DNA of 64,000 nt. It comes from Neurospora tetraspora (lineage: Eukaryota; Ascomycota; Sordariomycetes; Sordariales; Sordariaceae). The stretch is from positions 496,001 to 560,000 of the forward strand of contig NW_026944391.1 of assembly GCF_033439725.1 (NCBI RefSeq), read 5' to 3'. The stretch's first letter is position 1; each line of letters opens with the position of its first letter. Shown here in pieces: positions 32,782 to 44,748 of the stretch. The translations under genes were made by a program, and so were the position numbers. Below the pieces are notes generated by a model. That model did no database searches. It worked only from the letters and a program-made list of their open reading frames with translations, and was not told where the DNA came from.

Positions 32782-34687
32782 ATCGAGTCTCGAAGAGAGG
32801 GTATGTACAGTTGCTGCTGCTACTCCCCGATACCTAGTGTATGGCGTTCGTCGTGCCCATGGAGTACAGCTTCTGGATCTTCAAACTAAAGGAGCTCTGG
32901 TGATTTCGCTTACCTAGCAGATGCGCATTACACTAATGCCTGTCCTCAACCGAAAGGGATGGGAGGCGCAATGTGAGGAAACTACAAAGCGTAGGATACG
33001 GTTGCGCCTACTGTCGTGGATCGTGCCGCATGCGGTTCAGCCGCTGTACACGCTTTCCGTCTCGGTCTCAGTTGGGAATGGGAACACAAGCGATATCTGG
33101 GGGTTTATGCGGCGCGGCAGATGGAGAGGGTTGAGATAAGGGATACTGAACGAGAGGATTGAAAGCGAAAAGCAGAAGCGAAGCAAACGAGCCAAGAAAG
33201 TGAACCAAGAAAGCGAGTGAGGTGGCCAGAAACGACGCATGTTTAGACGTTTGTCAAGATGGAAATGTTGCCATTCTAAAAAAGTGTCATGGTCCTCTTA
33301 TCAGGGGATGGTGTAAGCCCAGCCCTGCGTGCCCCCTAGAGGTACTTCATCTGGTACGCCGTTACGTATCAGATACGGTTCTAGAGTTTGGCCGTCGGGA
33401 GTGAGCCCCGGCGCATGGAATTTGGGAGGAAAATGGAAAGGGGTGACGTATCCTCAGTGTCGGGAGTTGACAGGGGTCTTTCTGGTGATGGTTTCTACGC
33501 AGGACAGAATCACCACCGCAGCGCATATCTGCTCCTGTTGTACACTTGGACCCTGAAGGACCCCAAATCCGGTACATTTGGATGCGCTATACCTGTACAG
33601 CACGGTAACTTTCATTCAGTACCTGAGACAGGGACAATGTACCTTGCAGATCTGGAGCGCGTTCCGACACGTGCTTCAGGGTGAGATTGAATGTCAAGGC
33701 GAAAAGGCTTGTGTGTCAATGGAATTGATTGAAATGTAATAAAGAACAGCTACAGGAATCTCGTGGTCAACCTTCCTTCCTGTCACGGTTAGGCCTTGCC
33801 AGGTACCGGCTTTCCCTGTGTGCCTGGCTTCCTTCCGTCTGTGAATAGCTTCCTTCCTTCCTGTATTCGTGTGTGCCTTCCCATAGCCTTGTGCTCTTTC
33901 TCATCAATGACAGCCTCCTTCCATATATCTACCAGTGCTTTCCTTCACAGAGGGGTATGCGGGGCAGGCGCTGCACCGCACGGCCCGTCGGTCCCGACAG
34001 TGAGATTGAAGCAGATGGAAGCATGTTTTGGACGGATGGGAAAGGGATATCTTTGAAGCCAAATGGAAACCCAATTCGAGGTTATGACGACAATGGTACC
34101 GCGGTACTTGATTAGCTAAAATCACTCCGACAGGCCGATACCCGACTTGTGCGGGTCGGGGAGCCCCGCCGCAACCCCCACTGTCCACCACTGGTCGATC
34201 AACGCGGGACGGAAACGGCGAGGGGCACCCAGTCACACAGACAAATCTCCAGTCACCATCTTTTAGCTCCGATTCAGGAACGTGGGCCTTTGGTCGCCTT
34301 TGGTGGGCTCCATTGTCCTGGATGCGCCAAATCAGGAAAATTCCGACTTCCAGAGAAGCGCCTACCCGTCCAGGACAATCTCCATCTTTGCTCCCGACGT
34401 CCACTTCAATCCGATCCATATTCCATACCAACGGAAGCTGCAGTTGTCTAGTGTCGTCCGAGGTATGTCATCCACCCCCGCCAGCTCACCTTGTACTTGT
34501 ATCCTGTCCTGGTACTTCCCTCTACTGGCATCTCTTCCAACAAGTCCTGAAGAACTCTCTCTTCTTTGTTTCCAAATCTGACTAACTGTTCACCTCCAAT
34601 TCCAGTCCACAAACCCTCGACCGACGCCAACTTCTCTTCGCAAATATACCCACGCTTTTTTTCGTCTTGTACACTACATAGCCCATC
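32782..34687. other. Divergent promoter region of the sugar transporter and his-2
   Basis: 1.9 kb between divergent start codons. Short CTTCC repeats occur at about 33770-33870. A TGACTAA half-match to the CPC-1/GCN4 site lies at about 34574-34580, just over 100 bp upstream of the his-2 start. No credible gene was seen. Confidence 0.5.
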
Positions 34688-35928
34688 ATGGATTTGGTAA
34701 ACCAGTTAGTCATATCCCCACCACCACCGTTGGTCGAATTCGATCCGACTCCCCGTTACAATGGCCATTAAAAAGGCATACAAGCTGACGTCTTCCAAAG
34801 CCTCGAAGGCAGACTTCTCTTTGCCGTGCCCAAGAGTGAGTCACGACATATTATACCGAGTTTCCGGTCGATATCTAACGAGCCTAACTTCCTGCAGAGG
34901 GCCGCCTTCTCCAAGCCGCCTTGAACCTCCTCGAGGGCGCCGACATCCAGTTTAGACGCGAGAACCGCCTCGACATTGCGCTCGTCAAGAACCTCCCCAT
35001 CGCCCTCGTCTTCCTTCCCGCCGCCGATATCCCCACCTTCGTTGGTGAGGGCCGTGTCGACCTCGGTATCACTGGCTACGACCAAGTTCAGGAGCACGAT
35101 GCCGGCGTCCGCGCCGTTGCCAGCGCCCGTCGCCAGAGCGGCGAGTGGAAGCACGGCGAGAAGGCCAAGCCTCAGGGTTGCGATACCGTCATGGAGCTCG
35201 GCTTCGGCGCCTGCAAGCTCCAGGTCCAGGTTCCCGTTAAGGGCGAGTACGCCACTGGCAAGGACTTGATCGGCAAGAATATCGGCACTAGCTTTGTTCA
35301 CCTTGCGCAAGAATACTTTGCCCGTCTCGAGCTGGAGCAGGAGGGTCTTGTGGATGCGGATGCCTCCCAATTGGCTGACCGTAAGCTCAAGACTAAGATC
35401 ATTGAGCTCAGCGGCAGTGTCGAGGCTGCCTGCGCTCTCGGTGTCGCCGACGGCATCGTCGATCTTGTTGGTGAGTAATTCATCCAGCATTCCCCGCGAC
35501 ACTCCCCAACCCTGATTCAGTAACTAACATTTTCCCCGACAACAGAGTCCGGAGAGACCATGAAGGCCGCCGGCCTCATGGCCATCGACACCGTCGTCGA
35601 CTCCTCCGCCATCCTCATTAAGTCCAAGGCCCCCAGCAACCCGGAGATGGTCGAGCTGATCGCGGCCCGTATTGGTGGCGTTATCACCGCCCAAAAATAC
35701 GTGCTCTGCCAGTACAACGTCGAGCGCACCCGTCTGGCCGACGCCACCAAGATCACTCCCGGCAAGCGCGCCCCCACCGTCACCTCGCTCGAGGACGAGG
35801 GCTGGGTTGCCGTCAGCGCCATGGTCGAGAAGAAGCGCATCGCCACTGTTATGGACGACCTGACCACCGTTGGTGCTACCGATATTATCGTGCTCGATAT
35901 CCACAACACTCGTGGCAGCAGGGCGTAA
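34688..35928 (+). CDS. his-2: ATP phosphoribosyltransferase, first step of histidine synthesis
   Basis: Joins ATP and PRPP to start histidine synthesis. Four exons (34688-34704, 34801-34835, 34898-35470, 35546-35928) with introns of 96, 62 and 75 nt give 335 residues. The first two exons are only 17 and 35 nt. Joined, they encode MDLVNHLEGRLLFAVPKK, which aligns without gaps to the start of yeast His1, and this decides the start. RLDIALVKNLPIALVFLPAADIPTFVGEG and DLGITGYDQV are family signatures. The C-terminal regulatory domain, where histidine inhibits, runs from about 240 (KSKAPSNPEMVELI to the end). An insert near residues 100-125 makes it longer than yeast His1 (297). The symbol follows the Neurospora name for this enzyme. 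Confidence 0.96.
34837..34843 (+). promoter_or_regulatory. TGAGTCA, perfect GCN4/CPC-1-type site over a splice donor
   Basis: TGAGTCA, the complement of TGACTCA, overlaps the GTGAGT donor of the second his-2 intron, 150 bases after the start codon. Amino-acid biosynthetic genes are known targets of CPC-1, but the overlap with a good donor sequence makes chance likely. Confidence 0.3.
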
Positions 35929-36550
35929 GAGTGTTGGGGATGGAACAAAAAAGGATATATAAAAGGGCAAAAAAAATGGAGATAGAAGCATTTAATAGAG
36001 CGTAATAGAGCGTATCTTTGGACTGAAATATTGAGGGCAAAGAAAGTAGCCATGTGTGTTCATCTGAACTTGCTACTTCAAGGTACATGAGATCAGTAAA
36101 GGAAGGGGGACGGGGCAGAAGAGGCTTAAGCTTAGCTGATTGTTTCAGTAACCACTTTGAGGTGACGAGAAACGGCGTTGAGGGTTCAAATAACGATCAG
36201 GGGAATCATGAGGATACTTGTTCTAGACATAGTGTTCGCGCGTCACAAGATACGGCAAGCGATAAAATATGAAGGTGAGCAAGGCAACCAATCATTCCTT
36301 TCTCTCTCACATTTAACTTCCTCGTTGCTCTCCTACCCCTAAACGCCTCCCTAACAGTCAACAAGGACAACCAACACGGTCTATGAACCCACAGAAAAAG
36401 ACCACCAACGAACAAAGAGAAATTTGCGGGGAGAAGTAACAGGAAGAACGAATACACATCAAGTATATGTACATATGTAACAACTGAATCTGCCTTCTCA
36501 TAGACGAGTAAAGTAGTACCCGTTGAAAGCAAGGACATGAAATAGGCAAT
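35929..36550. other. Intergenic, convergent 3' ends of his-2 and src1
   Basis: 622 bp between two stop codons on opposite strands. The sequence after the his-2 stop is A-rich (ATATAAAAGGGCAAAAAAAATGG), as expected around a polyadenylation site. No gene is visible. Confidence 0.6.
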
Positions 36551-39086
36551 CTAGTAAATCGGCCTCCCCTCAGTCCACTTCCTGAATCCAAACCTACTAC
36601 CGCCGCCGGCCCTCGCAGGCGGATGAGTAGGAGTCTCAAACTTCAGTTGATCTTCCTCCCCCTTCACCACCTGCTGCTGCTGCTGCTGCTCCTCCTCCAC
36701 TTCAGCCTCAGTCTTGACATCCGGGCCCCAAGAAACTCGTTGAGTATTGTTGCTAGACTTCAAACGCCTCCTAGCCTCCCCGCCCGTGATCCCAGGCCGG
36801 CTGGGACCGATCCACTCCCACGCGCGGGCGATCTCGCCGCTGCTGCTCTCGCGCTGTCCCGTGCGGACGTTGCTGTTCTGCTCCACGACGGCCGCCACCT
36901 TCTTCCACACGCGCTCGCGCTCGGCGAGGCGGTGCACGGATCGGAGCACGTCGTCGCGCAGGTTGGGCAGGAACAAAAAGGCGTCGTGGTCGCCGTCCGA
37001 CTCGAAGGCCATCTCCTTTTGGAGAGCCAGGCGGTCGAGAACCTGGTCGACCAGACCGGGGATCTGGCGGGCGACGGCGCGGTGGGAGCGGTAGGCGTTG
37101 CGGCCGTAGATGAGTGAGAGTAGTGAGAGGATTACTCCACCAATGCTGAGTCGATGTCGAGCCAATCCAAGCTTGACGGATCGGCGGAGCGCGCAGGAGT
37201 ACGAAAGGCGAGCGAGAGAGCTGGACGATAGCTTGGTGGTTGGAAAGCCAGAGGCACCTCTTTTTCTAGTGGTTCGGAAGCAACCGGTCTGGTTAGTCCA
37301 GGCGTGGTCAGAAAGAGCTTTTTTTGTGGTCATAACACATTGTTCAAAGTAAATATTTCTTGGGAACTTACTCATAGTAGGAGTCCGTTACGTGGACTTC
37401 AACCTCATCCCGAGCCTTGACTTCTCCCAAGGCCGCGGCCCAAAGCTCCTCGAACTCTTCGGCAGCCATCCGTTTGCTCCGCTTCTTGCTCAGAGACTCC
37501 TTAAGCTCTTGTTCGTCGATCGCAGGGCTCTCCAGAGGCTTACCCTCGGGTTCCAAGGGCTCCCCACACTCGTACTTGGCTCTACGGTCCCGCAGCTCCT
37601 CAACGGCCTTGTTGGCGACGGCTTGAACTTTACGCGCCTTCTCGCCGTCGGGTTCGCAAGTAGGCGGCAGGGGAACGAGACCTCCGAAAGCGAGCGGATG
37701 AGGCTTAAGGACGAAGCCAGGCTCGCAGCGGGCAATGAAAGCATCGTAGCAGTACGCATGTGGAGGGCACGGTTCGCAGTCGGGTTCGAGGAACGGACCG
37801 GCCCATTCTGGGACCTCAAAATCGTGGAGGCCGATCTTGTCGGTTACTTCTGTCGCCCAGTCAGGCAATTTGATACTTCTCCCGACAATCTGGCGCGATT
37901 CCCGCCCGAGACCGCAGTAGCCAACGGCGATCTTCTCCTGTCTGTACCAGCCCGCGTATGCGACGAAAAGGGTGGTGAGGAGGACCCACAATGGAGTGGT
38001 CAGAGGGCTTCTTCCCCTACGGCTGACTTTCTTGTTCCTTTGAGCAGCCAGAGCAGGATTGTCGATCTCCTCTTGCATTAAAGCCAACTGCTCATCTGGA
38101 GTAAACTCCTCTCCGGCCTCAACATACGACGAATCGGCAATGTATGACGAGTCGGCAACATTCGAGACCATGGACATTTCGGAATATTCGGGTGACCTTG
38201 GGGTCTTTGGTGTAGAGTGCTTGCGGCCAAAAGGCAATTGGTATGTCCTAACCGTAGACGTCGAACTGGGCTCGTAACTCCTGATCGATGATGTCGTGTC
38301 GGGTGCCTCTGACTCGTCGTATTGCGGGCCATCTGTCCGTCTTCGCGAAGCAACAGTAGAGGGGGTTCTGGTGTAAGCAGAATCCAGACCACTCGTTTTG
38401 CGACGGTGGCTTGGAGTCTTTACCGTCGAAGGAGGCGCCGGAGGGCTCCCGGCCTGGAAGGGATTGTCATTCGTGAATACACTCGCGGTCGCAGGGGTTC
38501 GCTTGAAGAAATCGTCGTCGGATTCATGCTTAACAGCCGGCGTCGTACGCAAGTGCCTACCGAGCGTAGATGGCGTTTCTTGATAGGACGTTTCTTGAAA
38601 AGACGTCTCTGCCTCGTGCCCTGTATCATCCGTGTCGGCAACACTCGGCGCATGAGATACGTGCGATGCTGCAGAGCGGGGTACCCTCTGGCTTGTAGTG
38701 GTGCCACGAGCCGCTGCTGGCGTCACAGGAGCGTGGTGCTCCGGGACATGCTCCTCCTGCTTGACCCTCGATACCTTGCGCGGCGATCGCGAGCGACGGG
38801 TGCTTCGGGAAGGAGGCGGCAGCTCTTGGTCGAAGTCGGTGCTCGCCGAACTCTGCGTGTCAGCATCGACAATACCTTTGCTAGACCTCTTGGCAGTGCG
38901 GCTTGCTAGATACTTCTTGGACAGAGGCACCACATGCTCATTGAACAGGTCGACGAGCTGGCCCTTCTTTGCCGTGCTGGAATAGGGCACCTGGTGGGTG
39001 ACGAGGATGGAGCGCAGGCGCGGGACGGTCAGCGACCGAGGGTCGAAGCCCGGCTGGAGATAATCAACATTCTCGACGTCCGACAT
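36551..39086 (-). CDS. src1: SRC1/HEH1-type inner nuclear membrane protein
   Basis: Anchors chromatin such as telomeres and rDNA at the inner nuclear membrane in yeasts. Exons 37372-39086 and 36551-37265 join across a 106-nt intron to give 809 residues. Residues 17-52 form the helix-extension-helix (LEM-like) motif LTVPRLRSILVTHQVPY..KKGQLVDLFNEHV. A long Ser/Arg/Pro-rich nucleoplasmic stretch follows to about 350. The first membrane helix is near 365-385. The Man1-Src1 C-terminal domain follows, with a cysteine cluster (CEPCPPHAYCYDAFIARCEPG). The second helix, in exon 2, is near 612-630, followed by a nucleoplasmic tail. Exon 1 alone ends in a stop formed by the splice donor itself (GAG-TAA), so unspliced RNA would encode a 572-residue one-helix form. 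Confidence 0.92.
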
Positions 39087-40076
39087 GGTGACGGATTTGT
39101 GACTCGACTAAACAGCTTCGAAAGGGTGACGCGAACCGAGCTCCCCGGGTGTGGTAGGCGACGAAAGATTGCTGGTGACGAGCGTCTACTGAACGCTGGT
39201 CGGAGCTGGAAGCTTATCGAGCGTGTTGCCGAATCGTCGCGGTTTTGTTGGACAGCACAAGCAATTGACTTGCTTGCCGTTGGTGGTTTGGTCTTCAATG
39301 ACAACAGCTTCCTGTCATTCGTTGATAAGGTTTAGTACAAGTGGAAGAGCTGTGAAAGATATTGATAAAAGGAATGTTGGTATCGCCAAGTGGTCAGACA
39401 CACGCAGGCAGCTCTCGGGAAACAAAAAGTGTAGTGACGAAAGTGGAGAGTTTCTGGTTGTCGGTGGCAACCACAGACGCTAGCAAAACACGACCCTGCC
39501 TGTGATCACCCGAAGTCCCTGTGGAAGTTTGGGACATCCGCTCGGTGGTCCAAGTTAGCACCGCCACATGTGGCGCAGCTTCCTCTATAAGTCCTCTTTT
39601 GTCTTGGGTGTTTCACTTCAGTTCAAGTTCATGTCGGTTCATGGCATGTCACACTATTGCATCACTTAATGACAAAATGCACGTCGAAGCTGACAGGAGT
39701 CAAGAAGACTCATAATATCGGACAGCATACACATCAGGTTTTGATACGCTCAAGGGAAACATGTTCTAGTCCAGACGAGTACGTCCTGTTATACCTGGAT
39801 ATGATTCTGTGGCTTTCTTCACTCTTCACGTAGGTTATCAGCCTGGGCATATGAAAAGCAAAAGTCATTCACATCGTGCAGTAAGAATCTATTAGCATCG
39901 TCACATACCGTAATATATCAATAACCTTCGCCATCTGACCGGTCCTATGTCCCTAGTCCCCTTTTGAACCGCCCGAAACCCCGAACACCGAAATATATGA
40001 ACCACCGCGTGAAGAATGACTGCTATAACCATATAGAAGCCCTCATTCGGCCATGACACCAAGCACATATGAGTGA
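39087..40076. other. src1 promoter and mph1 3' region
   Basis: 990 bp with no supported gene. The part nearest 39.1 kb should carry the src1 leader and promoter, and the part near 40.0 kb the mph1 3' untranslated region. Confidence 0.55.
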
Positions 40077-43000
40077 TCATTCCTCGTCGTCATCGCTATC
40101 CATCACCACAGTTCGCTTCCTCGCTCTGGCATGGGACGCCGCTCCGCCAGACGGTTTCTCTCGAATTTGATCCCCACCACCGCCCACTCTCGAGATGTCA
40201 TCGGCCTTTGCATGTCCTGGACTCCCCGTTCGCATCCCCGTACCCGTGTCTTCTGTCTTTCTCTTAGCAGACAGAAATCCGATATCGGCCAAGTCGTCGT
40301 CTCCGTCCGTCGTGTCCTGGGTTGCCGGTATCTCTACCGGCACGTAAAACGGCTTGGGCTTCTCTCGTATTATTGTTGATGGCAACGAGCCTCTAGCTGC
40401 CGCTGCCGCTGCGGTTGCCGGCTTAGATTTGGATCCAAAGACGTCGTCATCATCTTCATCCGACGCGAAGGGATCTGCCACTTGAAGCTTGCGTCCCGTT
40501 TTCGAGGGCAAGGAAGACGATCCTACGTCAGGAGCTGTTGTCGGCGAGGTGGACCCACGGGGACGATGCTGTAAGCTCGAGGTGACTTCACCATCGCTAA
40601 CGATGAAGTCATCGAGGTCGGCACCGTCGTCAGACCCGTCTGTCCCCATTTCCATGTCGCTGGTGCGGGTGCAGTCGTCACCGTAGTCCACGTTAGGGTC
40701 CCCTCGTCTGGCTTGAGATTTCTTTTTCCGGCCGCCGCCACGTGCACGACCCGTGTTGCGGGAGTTTCGGGGTGTATTTTCCTCTTCATCTTCATCATCT
40801 TCGTTGGCACCCTCCTCACAATCGCTTATAAGAGCAGAATGTCGTGCTCGTGGCTTGCTGGGCTGTTTGGAGACCCCAGTAGATTTGGCTTTTGCAGTGG
40901 CTTGACGTTTCTTGGGTCCGGCAATTTGCTCTACTTCATCCGCTTCCTTACCACTCTCAAGCCGTGGCCTCTTCTTTTTCCCCTGTTGTGGCGTTCCTCC
41001 TTCTGTTTCGTCCGCAAAGGGTGGCACCGGTATAGAGTCCCAGGAGGACGTGTCCGTTTCACCGTACGGCTTAGTATACCTGTTGGCAGGACTTTGAGAC
41101 TTGGCCAGTCTCCTAAAGACCTTTACGCATCGCTTGTGATATTCTCCGTGCTTGACGTGCACGGTTTTCTGAACCACTCGTCTTGATGACGAATGACGGT
41201 ACCAATCGATATCCAGCTCCTCAACCTTGGATTGTCCCAATGGTATCTTCGTATAGTTTCTGCGGAGCTCGTTTTCTTGTGACTTGCTCAGCAAAACGCT
41301 TTCAAGTTTAGGCCGTTCGGCAATGAAGTCGATTTCCTTAGGCGCAGGAGGCTTAGCGGGTGGTTTGGCTGTCTTAGCTCCAGCTTGACCAAAGAAAGAA
41401 GCCTTGATAAACCCTGTCTCAACGCCGTCAGGCATGTTGAACTTCTTCTTTGCCGGCTTTTTCTTCATTCTTGCGGCAGACTTTTTGGGTTCTGGGAGCT
41501 CTGGATTTTGTGAGTTCTCAAGTGGAATCTCCACGACCTTCTTTTCCACCTCAGGTCGTATGTCTCGTGGCACGATTCGTGAAGAGAGGTCGTGGCGAAA
41601 AGTGAAGCGGCTGCCCTCGCAAATCATTCTCTGCATCGTTGCGTAGTTGTCCTTCGCCTCGTTGAATTTGTCTTCCTCTTTCCCTTTCATCAACAAGAGG
41701 ACAATGTTACCCGCTCTCTTGCGGCCGGTACGACCCATACGCTGAAGCATTCGGATCGGTGACGCTGATGCATCGTAGCATACGATGAGATCCACTTGGC
41801 CAATATCAAGACCCTCCTCGCCGATGGACGTTGCGACCAGAACGTTGTAAGCACCGTTCTTGAACTTCTCGATCGTCTCAATTTGCTGTTTCTGTTTCAT
41901 GCCCTCGCTCCTCTTTGAGTCCGCCTGTCCGACGAAGACTGTAGCCTTGATAAGGGGTTGCTTGTTGAGAATCCGTACAATCTCTTCGGCACTGTCTCGG
42001 TATTCACTGAATACAATGGCTCTGGTATTAGACCCCTCGCCAGCATCCATGAAGTGGTTGACTAGGGTCTCGCACAGATATTCCAGCTTTGGATGTCCGA
42101 GGAACCCATCGATCTTCATCCAACCCTCTATCATGTCCATCATTTTCTGAAAGTTTTCGTCCTCGAGGACTTGCCGCTTGAGCTTTGATCCCTTTCCTCC
42201 TTTCTCCTCCTCGGTGCTGCGGAATTCTGCCAGATTATTGTAGAACGGTTTGATGCCATGGAAGTTGAGTAGTTTGATGGAATGCGCCAAACTCTGGAGA
42301 ATCGCAAATGTGGCTATGACACTGAATTTGGTTCCTTGGTTTACGTGCCTACCCGGACCTGCCATCCAGTCATTCCTGGCTTTCATCAGGCCGTAGGTAG
42401 TCAGGCTCATAGGGTCCCTGCCGTAGTAGATATTTTGTGAGCTCAGCTTGCTGACAAGGGGCTTCAGGGCCTTGGAGAACAGGTCTCTGACTTCCATCAT
42501 TTCGTCAGACGGGTCGAATGTTATCGTGTTAATGTCTCTCGAGTGCACATATTGACGAATGTCGATCGACTCTTCGGTTCTGATCTCGACGTGAGAAATT
42601 CCCAAATTGTCAATAACATCCTGTACACCTTCAAGAGACGATCCTGGTGTTGCAGTTAGAGCAAGAATTCGAAAACTCTTGGAAAAGCGCCTTAGGAACT
42701 CGACCACCTTGACGTATGCATAGTCTCCAGTTGCGCGATGCGCCTCGTCAATAACCAGCAGCACAATCGACTTTGGATCAGCATAGCCCTTGGAGAGGTC
42801 GTTCATCAGCGTTTGAGGAGTCATGAAGAATAAGCGCCTTGTTGCCCATTCATCCTCACGTAGAACAGGAGGAGTCTCTCCGGTTAGGAGAGTGGCCTGA
42901 GATCGCGGGATGCCCGCTATGCTGAGACATGCCTGGACTTGTTGTGAAGCCAGGGGTTTCGTTGGAGCAACAAAGACAGCCTTTGCGGTTTTTGTCCAGC

Positions 43001-43580
43001 GGATGTAGTTTAGCATGATTGTCGCAGCAATAAATGTCTTTCCCAAGCCCGTGGGGAGGGCGACCAATGTGTTGTTGAAGAGGCCATTCTTGACGATGCT
43101 GAACTGGTAGTCTCGAATAGGCCCCAGATTCATCGGATATACCCATGTTTTCATTTCTTCTTCATCGATTTCATGGTGAGTGGGTTGTTCCGGGGGCATA
43201 TCGGCGCGGAATGGTCGATTCGACACCGCTTGCGGGGCGGGTTGCGCATCCTCCTCCAGCGTGCCACCCCATAGTGTCGTCTGACGCAGATTCTTACGCT
43301 GGCTAGACTGAGCTTGGGATGGGCGAGACGTGGTCGTTAACGTGGTCGGTTTGCTTGCTGTTTTAGCACGCCCACCAGCTATAGTCTGACCCTGCGATAC
43401 GGTTGATGTATCGATCCGTCTTGCGGAATCGGATATTGGCCAAGCTTGTGCTGGTGGTTTTGCCGATGAAGCAAGCTGCTTGTTGTTGCTGGTGTGCTGT
43501 GGTGTGATGTTGCTGGTGGCCTGGGTGAAGGCCAACATCAGATCCTCGTCAGGAATATCGTCAAAATCATCGTCATCCAT
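40077..43580 (-). CDS. mph1: MPH1 DNA helicase (FANCM family)
   Basis: A 3'-to-5' DNA helicase that remodels replication forks and dissociates D-loops, limiting crossovers. It is a single-exon frame of 1167 residues, the length expected for filamentous fungi. Helicase domain 1 carries Walker A PTGLGKT (176-182) and the DEAH box ([12 protein letters not shown], near 275). An Mph1-type insert follows. Helicase domain 2 carries [21 protein letters not shown] and [10 protein letters not shown] (about 580-620). The last 400 residues are Lys/Pro/Asp-rich and disordered, ending MDSDDDEE. It shares a 1.17-kb divergent promoter region with mex67. Confidence 0.96.
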   Translation of the reverse strand: MDDDDFDDIPDEDLMLAFTQATSNITPQHTSNNKQLASSAKPPAQAWPISDSARRIDTSTVSQGQTIAGGRAKTASKPTTLTTTSRPSQAQSSQRKNLRQTTLWGGTLEEDAQPAPQAVSNRPFRADMPPEQPTHHEIDEEEMKTWVYPMNLGPIRDYQFSIVKNGLFNNTLVALPTGLGKTFIAATIMLNYIRWTKTAKAVFVAPTKPLASQQVQACLSIAGIPRSQATLLTGETPPVLREDEWATRRLFFMTPQTLMNDLSKGYADPKSIVLLVIDEAHRATGDYAYVKVVEFLRRFSKSFRILALTATPGSSLEGVQDVIDNLGISHVEIRTEESIDIRQYVHSRDINTITFDPSDEMMEVRDLFSKALKPLVSKLSSQNIYYGRDPMSLTTYGLMKARNDWMAGPGRHVNQGTKFSVIATFAILQSLAHSIKLLNFHGIKPFYNNLAEFRSTEEEKGGKGSKLKRQVLEDENFQKMMDMIEGWMKIDGFLGHPKLEYLCETLVNHFMDAGEGSNTRAIVFSEYRDSAEEIVRILNKQPLIKATVFVGQADSKRSEGMKQKQQIETIEKFKNGAYNVLVATSIGEEGLDIGQVDLIVCYDASASPIRMLQRMGRTGRKRAGNIVLLLMKGKEEDKFNEAKDNYATMQRMICEGSRFTFRHDLSSRIVPRDIRPEVEKKVVEIPLENSQNPELPEPKKSAARMKKKPAKKKFNMPDGVETGFIKASFFGQAGAKTAKPPAKPPAPKEIDFIAERPKLESVLLSKSQENELRRNYTKIPLGQSKVEELDIDWYRHSSSRRVVQKTVHVKHGEYHKRCVKVFRRLAKSQSPANRYTKPYGETDTSSWDSIPVPPFADETEGGTPQQGKKKRPRLESGKEADEVEQIAGPKKRQATAKAKSTGVSKQPSKPRARHSALISDCEEGANEDDEDEEENTPRNSRNTGRARGGGRKKKSQARRGDPNVDYGDDCTRTSDMEMGTDGSDDGADLDDFIVSDGEVTSSLQHRPRGSTSPTTAPDVGSSSLPSKTGRKLQVADPFASDEDDDDVFGSKSKPATAAAAAARGSLPSTIIREKPKPFYVPVEIPATQDTTDGDDDLADIGFLSAKRKTEDTGTGMRTGSPGHAKADDISRVGGGGDQIREKPSGGAASHARARKRTVVMDSDDDEE

Positions 43581-44556
43581 GGCTCGTGAGTTGTGAGGTT
43601 GTAGGAACGAAAGAACCTTGACGATTCGAGATCCGATGCGCCGTTGCTTGGACCGTTAATCCAGTAATTAATTTAAACTTTTTTTTTTCCCCTGCGATGA
43701 GGCTGATTCAATCAAGTTTCTGAAGGTGAAACAATAGGCAATCGTAAGCAGTCCGTTTGCATCGGTGATCCGATATCGTCACATAACCCCGATGTGTAAA
43801 TAAAACGCGTCGCTGTTAATTGACGGGTTATTCCCTTGACGCATTCAATCGCCATAGCACGTGAATTGGTGTGGGCAGTGCCTGAGCGGCTGGGCGCTGC
43901 CGCCTGGGGAGTTCGCAGCAGAACAGCGTCAGAGTGGGGCTGTTGCATCCTGGGCGGGGCAGGTTTGCGTCAAAATCCGATCGCTCGTCCTCTGGAGCCT
44001 GGCGCACTGGTCGGGGCGGAGCTTGGCTCGCTCCATGCCTTGACCTCCACTGCCGCCGCTAAGGTATTTCCTTTTTGGAGGCCGGGGCGGGCTGAACCTT
44101 CTTTCTTCTCCAATCCGTCATCGAAACATTCTTCACTTCTCGACTCTCTCGCGTCGTCAGGTGGCATCGGCATCCCAACCTCTTCACCCCGACCGGCTGA
44201 TGACTCTTGCCCATCCTCGTACTCGCCCGTTACTCCATAGGTAGCAGCTTCCGTACGAATATTAAAACGAACGATCACGAGCGAAGCGGCGGCCTTCTAC
44301 TTCTACCTCCGTTCCGTACCTTTTAACCTCCGCGCCGTCTTTGTCGCCTCACCTCCAAGCATCTCTTACTTCTTTCTTTACCTCCAAAAATCCCTTTCTA
44401 AGAAGAGAAGCGCACCCAGACCCTTAGCGGAGTGTTCTTTGACACCTATCCGCAAATACAGCGTCTGAAATCCACCCAGCGGTCATCCTTCCCCGGTCGG
44501 CATCGGCCGCCTGTTTTGTAGCAGGCTGCTCTCTCGCCTGACGGCGACACCAAAGG

Positions 44557-44625
44557 TAAGCCCCGGCTCTGCATCTAGTACCCTTCACCAGTTACCCCGA
44601 TCACGACCGGAACCCTAACCATCAG
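44557..44625 (+). other. Probable 5' leader intron of mex67
   Basis: GTAAGC donor at 44557, CCCTAAC branch-like sequence near 44613-44619 and CATCAG acceptor ending at 44625 give a 69-nt intron about 125 bases before the start codon. An alternative acceptor, CTTCAG, ends at 44732. Confidence 0.5.
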
Positions 44626-44634
44626 GGCAGCCAA

Positions 44635-44746
44635 GAACTCAGCGAACAAAACCACCCCGCAACTCCACGACTCACCGTCCTCTCAACAACAACTCAGCGA
44701 AAAAAAAAAACACCAAATTGTTCTCTCTTCAGAACTCAGCGAACAA
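44635..44746 (+). repeat. Three copies of AACTCAGCGAA in the mex67 leader
   Basis: GAACTCAGCGAACAA at 44635-44649, CAACTCAGCGAAAA at 44690-44703 and GAACTCAGCGAACAA at 44732-44746, the last ending two bases before the ATG. They lie in what should be transcribed leader. Function is unknown. Confidence 0.8.
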
Positions 44747-44748
44747 CC

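Larger units (their letters stand above)
43581..44748. other. Divergent promoter region of mph1 and mex67
   Basis: A T11 tract lies close to the mph1 start (43678-43689). A CACGTG E-box is at 43858-43863. The mex67 side has a long CT-rich leader with a probable intron and three copies of AACTCAGCGAA, annotated separately. No coding region was accepted. Confidence 0.55.

Noticed and set aside
43858-43863. CACGTG sites as NUC-1 targets (also 22207, 33668, 55556, 59347)
   Set aside because: A 6-bp palindrome is expected about 15 times in 64 kb by chance. None is clustered or placed convincingly in a promoter of a phosphate gene.
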